This document shows, piece after piece, positions 57,164 to 64,000 of a stretch of 64,000 nt of DNA. Position numbers and translations under genes: made by a program. How positions within the stretch are numbered: position 1 is the stretch's first letter; every line of letters starts with the position of its first letter. A model generated the notes under the pieces. It saw nothing but the letters and a program-made list of their open reading frames with translations. It did not search any database and was not told the origin of the DNA. The DNA is from Paramoeba atlantica (taxonomy: Eukaryota > Discosea), in the NCBI GenBank assembly GCA_977017575.1, contig CDRNVI010000004.1:434001-498000 (forward strand), in the 5' to 3' direction.

Positions 57164-57911
57164 CTAACTTTGGAAGGACAGGAAATAGGCCCCAAGTTTC
57201 AGTAAAAAATGATTGCCTGCAACAAGGGACGTCTCGTTAGCTCGAAATTCTTCAGGTGGTTGATCTTTTCCTGCCCTTTGTAGCAAAGCAAAGCAGTGCG
57301 AACCCAGTTTTGAGGAGATCACATCCCGGGCAAAGTTACGGAAAGAGATATTGAACTGGATAGCTTCCCATAGTTCCCCTCCTAAAAAAGGGTCATCAAA
57401 AGTACCTAACCAAGTGCACAGCTTTGCATTTAAGTCTTGATTTTGAGATCGACTACTCTTTTGAGTGAGTTCTTTGGGGGTATCTATAATCAATTCTGCT
57501 AGTTTCCGGCGTTTGAAGGAAAACTCCAGTTCATCCTTAAAAAGGAAAGAATTGTTCGTTTGAGCGACTTCCAAAAATTCGGCGAGTGATCTTCGATTTC
57601 TCCTATTTCGAAGAAGTAGCATAACATTGCTCAACAAAAGCCATTATAGCGGTGAGACAAGATTCTTCCGGAGCTAAGTGTAGCAGAGAAGCCAGAGAAT
57701 CGAGTGAAATTTCTTCTTTATATGTCAGCTTGACTTTCATATCCATTTTTTCGGCAGCAAATGTTCGGGGCTTCTTCAATAGGACATCTATTTCTTCGTT
57801 CCCCGATGACAAAGCTTCGAGATTTTTTCCTGGACCGATGATCGGTTCACGATCTAATGCTTCGCTACCTAAGGATCTCTTCTTCAGAGCCTGCTTGGCC
57901 TGCTTACCCAT
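57164..57911 (-). pseudogene. Gag-like region of YR element F
   Basis: Starts MGKQAKQALKKRSLGSEALD on the minus strand. It continues with a region predicted to be helical (ISLDSLASLLHLAPEESCLT) and further charged helices (FLFKDELEFSFKRRKLAEL, ELWEAIQFNISFRNF) to 57164. There is no zinc knuckle. Assignment rests on its place upstream of YR and RT. The region is broken. Confidence 0.5.
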
Positions 57912-58031
57912 GTAGGCAGAAATGGATTAAGAGGAGAAAGACTGAAGCTTAACTTTAATTTTCTATTTTCAGATTTCATCTTTTATCTGCTCCTTCTCCC
58001 CCCCGCCTTTTTTTTTTCTTGTTTTTTTTGT

Positions 58032-58159
58032 ACAATTCTTTGGGCAAGCAAGCTCCGCTTCCGAGGCTGAGAAAACGTTGCGTTGATGATGTTCTGGAGA
58101 GGAATCACCAACGCTGGTATTTTCACAGCCATCGTAAGCACCTTGATATCGGGACCAAG
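58032..58159 (+). repeat. Fragment of pogo-like 3' end plus inverted-repeat arm
   Basis: 58032-58117 is the inverted partner of 46575-46660 and reads FGQASSASEAEKTLR-stop on the plus strand. 58119-58159 (ATTTTCACAGCCATCG ...) recurs inverted at 59475-59516 with about 80% identity. The arms bracket the 46-bp array. Confidence 0.7.
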
Positions 58160-58401
58160 CCACACCCAATTGCCCATAGCATCCCCAATTTCTCCTTTTC
58201 TTCTGTCGATTGTGCAAGTCACACCATCAATTATTGAACCTGTCGTCTATTGACAACAACCATAATTATGTTAACGTACAGAAATATTTCTTGTAGAATA
58301 TGTCACTACTTGCCCTAGATGAAAAAACCTCATTAACCCAGATTGAGGGACGATCTCCAAGTCATCCGGAAGTATGACAAGCACCGGAGCAGTGATCCCC
58401 A

Positions 58402-59415
58402 TTAACCCAGAGGAATGATCCTCATCAATCCAGAAGGATGACCTTCCGTGTACTCCTGGGGATAACCCCAATAAACCTGAGGGATGACCCTCCGTGTACT
58501 CCTTGGGATGACCCCAACAAACCTGAGGGATGACCCTCCGTGTACTCCTTGGGATGACCCCAACAAACCTGAGGGATGACCCTCCGTGTACTCCTGGGGA
58601 TGACCCCAACAAACCTGAGGGATGACCCTCCGTGTACTCCTTGGGATGACCCCAACGAACCTGAGGGATGACCCTCCGTGTACTCTTGGGGATGAAACCC
58701 AACAAAACTGAGGGATGACCCTCCGTGTACTCCTGGGGATGAAACCCAACAAACCTGAGGGATGACCCCAACAAACCTGAGGGATGACCCTCCGTGTACT
58801 CCTGGGGATGACCCCAACAAACCTGAGGGATGACCCTCCGTGTACTCTTGGGGATGAAACCCAACAAAACTGAGGGATGACCCTCCGTGTACTCCTGGGG
58901 ATGAAACCCAACAAACCTGAGGGATGACCCCAACAAACCTGAGGGATGACCCTCCGTGTACTCCTGGGGATGACCCCAACGAACCTGAGGGATGACCCTC
59001 CGTGTACTCCTGGGGATGACCCCAACAAACCTGAGGGATGACCCTCCGTGTACTCCTGGGGATGAAACCCAACAAACCTGAGGGATGACCCTCCGTGTAC
59101 TCCTGGGGATGACCCCAACGAACCTGAGGGATGACCCTCCGTGTACTCCTGGGGATGACCCTCCGTGTACTCCTGGGGATGACCCTCCGTGTACTCCTGG
59201 GGATGAAACCCAACAAACCTGAGGGATGACCCTCCGTGTACTCCTGGGGATGAAACCCAACGAACCTGAGGGATGACCCTCCGTGTACTCCTGGGGATGA
59301 CCCCAACAAACCTGAGGGATGACCCTCCGTGTACTCCTGGGGATGAAACCCAACAAACCTGAGGGATGACCCTCCGAGTACTCCTGGGGATGACCCCAAC
59401 AAACCTGAGGGATGA
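58402..59415. repeat. 46-bp minisatellite, about 20 copies, open in three minus frames
   Basis: Unit made of two related ~23-bp halves: GGGATGACCCTCCGTGTACT-CCT and GGGGATGACCCCAACAAACC-TGA, with 47-48-bp variants (GATGAAACCCAACAA). Because 46 is not a multiple of three and no register holds a stop on the minus strand, all three minus frames stay open (up to 406 codons). The resulting proteins (STRRVIPQVCWGHPQEYTEG) are array artefacts in my view. Confidence 0.93.
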
Positions 59416-59517
59416 TCCTCCCGCCTACCCCCTCACACTTCGATTTTTCGACGAAGTGAAAAATCGACGCCGGACTTGGGACCGGTATCAAGCGTGTTTA
59501 CAATGGCTGTGAAAATT

Positions 59518-59627
59518 CTTAATTACGGTTACTCCCTAATTACGGTTAACCGATTTAAGGTTAAAATCGACGAAATTTTAACCGTTAACCGTAATTAAGA
59601 AATTCCGTAATTAAGTAACGCCCGGTA
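59518..59627. mobile_element. Palindromic MITE (related to 46191-46260)
   Basis: TAATTACGGTTAAC at 59537-59550 pairs with GTTAACCGTAATTA at 59584-59597. The outer CTTAATTACGG pairs with CCGTAATTAAG at 59605-59615. The right end is CGCCCGGTA, the complement of the TACCGGGCG terminus at 46191. The left outer end is worn. Confidence 0.7.
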
Positions 59628-60300
59628 AGTGTTTTCTTCGTTTTTTCAATAATGGAGGGTAGAGCGGTAGTTATACAACCACCGCAATTTTTAATAAATG
59701 CACTTTCTAAATTACTATTTTTGGACTTTCCGAATACGTGCATTCTCTAGACGCTTTTTTGTACAATATTTTACCCTCTTATTTGTTGCTCAATGATTTA
59801 CGACGTAAATTCTCCGTTGTATCAAACATTCTTGAAAACGAATACAAAACGGCAAGATGAACTGGAGAAGAAAGCAAAGCAAAATTCTTTAAAGCATTCT
59901 TCAAGGCCTGCAAAGCCACAAGGGAGTTCTAGTACCGGGTTGTAGCGATTGCGACTGTACAGTATGTATGCAGCTATGGACATGAATTTTAGCATCCAGG
60001 TTGGGTACAACATTGCAGTAGACTAGATGTTCAAAAGTTGGAAGCAAGTTTTTGCGTGCCCTTGACGAATTCGTATTACTAGCACATAAATTAGGATAGC
60101 CTTCAGAAGAAGTTCTCTTCAGAAAAGTTGATTTCTTCTTAAAGAAAAATGTAGAAATCTAAAAACGTTTGTGCTGTGCCCTCACTGATGGCACCGTTTT
60201 GAAAAATGAAACAAAAATATTTTGATCAAACATTTGGGATAAAGGCGGTGAAAGTACCGTAGAAACGGAACTTAAGGAATATTTTTTGTACCTTGTTTTT
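59628..60300. other. Unassigned spacer
   Basis: No gene, RNA or repeat recognised. TGTACCTTGTT near 60288-60298 resembles the 3' end of the leader-like sequence but is too short to call. Confidence 0.4.
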
Positions 60301-60355
60301 TTGCTTTTACTTTGATGATGCCCTTAGGCGTAAACTTTCTTTCCATCGTTCCCCC

Positions 60356-60760
60356 TTAACCCCCAGCGCCGCCACCATGCGCGTCCCCTTCTCCCCGCCC
60401 TGCTCGCCGCCGCTGTTCGCCCCTGTTTACCGCCCCTGCTCGCGCTCTTCCCTCCCCCCTCGTGCGTCGCCCTCCCCCGATCGTGTGCCGCCCTCCTCGC
60501 CCCCCGTGCACCGCCCTGCCCGCGGCCCTGCTCGCCCCCTGATGGCCGCCCTGCTCGCCACCCTGTTTGCTCCCTGCTCGCCCCTTGCTCGCTCTCTGCG
60601 CCCCCCCCCGCTGGCTCCCTACTCGCCCCCCTTCTCGTCCCCCGCCGCCCTCCCCGCCGTTCTCCCCACCGCTCTCCCCGCCATGCTTCTCCCCGCGGTC
60701 CCCGCCGCGCATCCTTCCGAGCTTAGCCCTTCCCGCCGAGCTTCCCATCGTCAACAAGAC
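60356..60760. repeat. Pyrimidine-rich low-complexity block (CCGCCCTGCTCGCCC-like)
   Basis: About 400 bp composed of degenerate CCGCCCTGCTCGCC-type units, strongly C/T on the plus strand. Both strands are open (175 and 133 codons), which follows from composition. The start GCCGCCACCATGC at 60368 happens to match a strong vertebrate-type start context. I do not call a gene. Confidence 0.7.
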
Positions 60761-61200
60761 GTCAAAAAACTAGGGCAGTATCCACACAACAATTTAAATT
60801 TAGGCAGGGTCGTGGTTTAACTTGTTAAACCATGTTGGGAAGTAACGAACCCCTCCTATCCGAGCTGTTAATTATTGGCTTCCTTTATTGGAGGATAATA
60901 TTTGGAAATCTAATTTCTCTCCAAGCGGAGGTCAGCCATAGCCTATGGCTGGCTCTCCGGATACGCCGCCAGACGGATTCGGGCTACCCGTTTGGGGAGT
61001 TAAGGGGCCATAACTTTTCGGAGTCAAAAGGCCCAATGCATCATCATCTAATAGTCCACGTTTTGAAATTTGGCCTCCGGGGCACATAATTTCTTCAAAT
61101 TATGATTCGTGTTCTTGAAACTTCAGTAAGTAATTTTGGTCTTCCGTCTCTTTCAATAAATGTAAAATTTTCATATTTCCTTTGTACTAGTAGAACGTTT
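60761..61200. other. Unassigned upstream region of YR element E
   Basis: GGCCTCCGGGGCACATAAT near 61070-61090, followed by an ATTATGATTC motif, resembles the A2 segment of element C near 1950-1985. It could therefore be part of a left terminal A segment. Otherwise nothing recognised. Confidence 0.35.
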
Positions 61201-61224
61201 TCGCTTCAAATTTAAAATATAAAG

Positions 61225-61297
61225 TTTTAACGATAAAGATACAGTTTCTATAAATATAAAGTTTTAGCGATAAAGATACAGTTTCTGTACCTTGTTG
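61225..61297 (+). other. Two spliced-leader-like copies upstream of YR element E
   Basis: Copy 1 (61225-61249) reads TTTTAACGATAAAGATACAG then TTTCT. Copy 2 (61262-61297) reads TTTTAGCGATAAAGATACAG then TTTCTGTACCTTGTTG. They are 37 bp apart. Copy 2 is the longest leader-like match in the window. The element E recombinase starts ~180 bp downstream. Confidence 0.75.
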
Positions 61298-61479
61298 AAC
61301 GTTTTCGCTAAAAAACACTGATAGAAACTTCTTTAACTCGTTTAGGGGAGGAAGAAGACTACCAAGAACCAACCGTACAGAAGGCGGATACTTTTTATCA
61401 TCATCGCGAGGAGTATACTCAGCCATCCACAAGCCGACGGGCCATAACTGGTATCATAACGAGATCAAAAACAAAAAAT

Positions 61480-62433
61480 ATGACACACACGACAGGGCTG
61501 TTTCTCGATCGGATAGAAGGAAACTGCGAGACCAGAGCCTTGATTCCCGATATAAGCGTGCGGGAATTGATAGAATCGGGTCAAAAACAACTGCTCAACG
61601 AAAAATCAGAAGGTCGATGGAATCATCTATCAAGCGTGTACAAGCAGTTTCTGACGTGGAAGGAAACATTGGGAGAGGATTGCCCAACCGAGGAGTGGTG
61701 CGTGGTGTGTTTTTTAGAAGCGAAGCAAAGAACGGTACATCCGCAAACGCAGAAACCTCTCATCAGTACGCAAACAGCACACACTTACGCAAAATCCTTA
61801 ATCCAAATAATCTTTCGAACAGGAGGGTCCATGGATGCCACGGTAGTAAAATCTTATATGCGAGCACTCTGTCGGAAAGGGGCACTAATTCCCGAACACC
61901 AAGCCCCTCCCGCCAAGAGGGAAGAAATAGACGAGGCCTACGAATGGATGCTCCGGCAAGAAGGAGTAGGATTACTCCTGGCGTGGAAAACATGCAGTCG
62001 GATAGACGATGTCCTTCATCTCCGAAGGAAGGACTTGGAAATAGTAAACGAGGAAAAGAGAATCATATCCGTAATTTTTCCCGTTCACAAAGGGGACCCC
62101 TTCCGAGTGGGGACGGCCGTGCCCGTAAAGTGCAATGCCAACGAATTTCGCATTTTCAAGACACGGATGGAGGCTCTAAGCTTGGAAAAAAAAAATTAGA
62201 ATCTTACGACAGCCAGAGCAAACGCGGTCTTGAAACGCGTCAACCCCTCTCTATCGGCGCATTCTGTCAAAAGGGGGGCATTGGTGTCGCTTCTATCCCA
62301 AGCCGCTCCTTTATCGATAATTCAAGCCCTAGCGAAACACAAAGATCTTGAAACTTTATGGATACCCCTGTATCTTCCCAGGCTAGAGGTGGCAATGGCT
62401 CTGGGGCTACAAGATGCGACCGAACTTCTATGA
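61480..62433 (+). pseudogene. Tyrosine recombinase region of YR element E
   Basis: Helical core-binding part (GRWNHLSSVYKQFLTWKETL, TAHTYAKSLIQIIF). Catalytic part with LLLAWKTCSRIDDVLHLRRK (first Arg), AHSVKRGALVSLL (H-x-x-R box) and QALAKHKDLETLWIPLYL. It would act in integration of circular DNA. The region is broken. Confidence 0.78.
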
Positions 62434-62447
62434 AAAGTGCTGCATTG

Positions 62448-63977
62448 ACGTTGCGAAAGTTTTTGGTAGATAATCTTCCAGTTAAAATAGGAAATTTAAA
62501 ATTTGATAGTCAGAATACATTAATTGAACCGAATCCAGAGCCTATATTAGTACAAAACTCCGCTGAAATAGCAGCAGTTGCCCATAAGCAACACAACGAA
62601 GACAGTTCAATCCCACGTACGCAGCTAAGTAAACCACCAAGTACAAGAGTTTACCGGAACGACGGCGAGATCGCCCCTATCACACGGTCTCGTCTATTTT
62701 ACCAAAGGCTGTGGGAGATGAACGATGACCACTCACTGGATGTACTGGCGACCATTCAAAATTTTGACACATTTACATCCAATTTTCATCGCCCCGTCCA
62801 TCGACGACGGCCGGGATCGCGCTTCATGGCTCAACACACTGAAGCGTTACTCAGAATCGGAGTTGTAGAACGTGCCAAACACCTGCAAGTTGTAAGTTGT
62901 TTATTCATGCACTTCGAGTGCGGAGATTTGCCCCACAGTGTCCTTACCCCGCATACGACAGGTGGATCACGTGAGGATTTGCCCTCGCTGGAGGAGAATG
63001 GGTGCAGAGAGCTGACGTCCCAGGTGCAGAGATCTCGGTTGTCATGTGCAGGTGCAGAGAGCCGGATGCGTAATCCCCGTATGACAGTTTGGGGGGCAAT
63101 CCGGGTGCAGAGAGCTGCGACAGAGCTGAGGTGCGGAGAGCTGAGCGACCGTCAGGTGCGGAGAGCCGTAAACGCGGGCAGCGAGGGACGCGTCTAGTGG
63201 TCCTCAAGGGAGGCCACCGTGACGCCTAGCCCTCTCGGAGAGGTACGGGTCGGGAGGAAAGAAGCCGAGAGGGAGAAGCACTCACTCCAGGGGAGTGAGT
63301 CGGGGAGGGGCGAAGGGATGGAGGCGCTTCCCCTGCTTCAGCGATAAAGGGGGACGGTTCCAGCCTTAGCGCCGGCCGGCAACGGGCATGAAAATACAGT
63401 AAGAGTATGTCCGTTGCCGGGGAAAGAAAGGATGAACTAAGGTTAAGTACCAACAAGGTACAGAAACTTTACGGTCCCCAAGAAAGATTCCCGACTTCGA
63501 CTCGTGGCTGATTGCAGAAAATTAAATCGCGCGTTCGAAAAGCCTCCCGATATGCACTTACCTCGCATTCAAACGGTTATTAGCGAGATTTTGAGCGCAC
63601 ACTGGATGACTCAAACAGACGCAAAAAGTTACTTCTACCAGTTTGAAATGCACCCCTCTATACGTCCTTTCTTTGGAGCTCACCTAGGCCGGGCGCGCGG
63701 TACATACTCTTCGGTACAATTCACCTCGATGCCCATGGGTTGGTCATGGGCTCCGGCCATAGCGCAGCGCGTATCGAACCGTCTTGTTCGTGGTTTAGGT
63801 CTAGCATGGGTTGACAATTTTTTCATTTACGCAAACACGAAAGAAGACTTAGAGAGGCGCTGCTCAGAATTCAGATCAAGAGCGATAAGTACGAGATTGG
63901 CCTTGGACGACATGACACTCGCCCCAACGCAAAAAGCGCACGTTTTGGGAATGGAGATTAATCTCACCGAATTTTAA
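62448..63977 (+). pseudogene. RT region of YR element E, interrupted
   Basis: The upstream part has RPGSRFMAQHTEALLRIGVV. After the insert come VPKKDSRLRLVADCRKLNRA, WMTQTDAKSYFYQFEM, FTSMPMGWSWAPAIAQRV and the catalytic loop LGLAWVDNFFIYA, followed by the thumb. RNase H would lie outside the window. The insert is described separately. Confidence 0.78.
62897..63468 (-). mobile_element. ~570-bp structured insert with reverse-strand spliced-leader tail
   Basis: Interrupts the RT gene of element E. On the minus strand it begins AGTTTCTGTACCTTGTTG (63468-63451), identical to the end of the leader-like sequence, followed directly by GTACTTAACC. Three perfect hairpins follow: 63376-63385/63411-63420 (CCGGCAACGG), 63280-63288/63292-63300 (ACTCACTCC) and 63230-63238/63265-63273 (CCCTCTCGG). 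A GGTGCAGAGAGC-like motif recurs six times at 63001-63175. It could be a retroposed trans-spliced RNA, or a leader-RNA-derived element (GT after the leader mimics a donor site). No target duplication was established. Confidence 0.5.
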
Positions 63978-64000
63978 AAGCAATCAACATGATAATTTTT

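Larger units (their letters stand above)
51983..57911 (-). mobile_element. YR retroelement F (DIRS/VIPER-like), minus strand, broken
   Basis: Parts in order on the minus strand: gag-like gene (57911-57164), non-coding stretch (57163-56307), tyrosine recombinase (56306-53964) interrupted by a complete Tc1-like transposon (54500-55849), and RT-RNase H (53615-51983). The order gag-YR-RT matches elements A and B, but the sequences are distant and closer in style to element E. It is broken, with at least three breaks counting the insertion. No terminal repeats were recognised. Confidence 0.78.
61480..64000 (+). mobile_element. YR retroelement E (DIRS/VIPER-like), right part beyond window
   Basis: Parts: tyrosine recombinase region (61480-62433), then an RT region (about 62448 to past 63977) interrupted by a ~570-bp insert (about 62897-63468). 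The lineage is like element F (loop VDN). No gag was recognised upstream. Broken, with about three breaks counting the insert. Confidence 0.75.

Noticed and set aside
58271-59491. 406-, 325- and 238-codon minus-strand frames
   Set aside because: All are translations of the 46-bp minisatellite in three registers; no start context, domain or non-repeat sequence supports a gene.
46191-59627. A single 13-kb transposon bounded by TACCGGGCG ends
   Set aside because: 59518-59627 is itself a palindromic MITE with both arm types, so the two termini more likely belong to separate small elements.
60293-60820. 175-codon Pro/Ala-rich protein with a strong-looking start context
   Set aside because: Composition of a C/T-rich degenerate repeat opens both strands; no domain is visible. 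Listed as a repeat.
63221-63420. 5S rRNA linked to the leader sequence
   Set aside because: SL and 5S genes can be linked in euglenozoans, but I see no 5S internal control motifs here; the hairpins do not match the 5S fold.

Overview
This window is a dense, nested pile of transposable elements with no host protein gene, tRNA or rRNA that I can recognise. It contains about ten LINE copies or fragments with a C-terminal restriction-like endonuclease (RLE), eight tyrosine-recombinase (YR) retroelement copies of DIRS/VIPER type, several cut-and-paste transposons (Tc1/mariner, Merlin, pogo) and at least five minisatellite arrays. The organism is a eukaryote. The best clue to its identity is a sequence at the 5' end of retroelements, TTTAACGATAAAGATACAG followed by TTTCTGTACCTTGTTG (8836-8866 in part, 61262-61297 nearly whole). 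It shares the core CAGTTTCTGTAC with the trans-spliced leader of kinetoplastids and, as I recall it, is closer to that of diplonemids. CRE/SLACS-like RLE LINEs and GAG-YR-RT/RNase H elements (VIPER order) fit an euglenozoan, probably a diplonemid. This is inference; no species is claimed.

Region 1-38 kb: retroelement remnants all on the + strand, each cut at its 5' side and lying against the 3' end of the one before. In order: YR element C (to 2356), LINE-2 (2357-4756), an 18-bp array plus LINE-1 (5411-8570), LINE-3 (full length, 8971-12270), an internally deleted LINE (12456-13821), a LINE patch and LINE-4 (13990-17130), YR element A, YR element B, a second 18-bp array, then a near-identical tandem copy of that A-B-array block (period 8,124 bp), LINE-5 (to 35741) and YR element D (36022-37920). 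The only exceptions seen are two small minus-strand pieces of an APE-type LINE (4795-5397, 8716-8807).

Region 38-46 kb: mixed-strand debris. It holds a Tc1-like fragment (38.6-39.1 kb), a Merlin/IS1016-like transposase gene (39.4-40.35 kb, minus), four LINE fragments, 31/32-bp arrays, a foldback MITE (45.05-45.25 kb) and 10-bp repeat tracts.

Region 46-60 kb: a nested stack. A pogo-like transposase (minus, HTH half near 50.8 kb, catalytic half near 47 kb) is split by a Tc1-like element with an unusual DD49E spacing. Upstream are a 925-bp MITE and a minus-strand YR element (57.9-52.0 kb), whose YR gene holds a complete Tc1-like transposon (54500-55849, TIRs and TA target duplications intact). 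A 46-bp array (58.4-59.4 kb) and a palindromic MITE follow.

Region 60-64 kb: a pyrimidine-rich low-complexity block, then spliced-leader relics and YR element E, whose RT gene is interrupted by a ~570-bp structured insert carrying a reverse-strand spliced-leader tail.

Two LINE groups are used below. Group I reads GASPGPTG-x-SESMMRL, with YQDD in the RT loop. Group II reads G[AS][NSA]PGPTGM/T, with [FV]IDD or YVDD. YR elements are treated as fossils: parts and state are given, not individual damaging changes.
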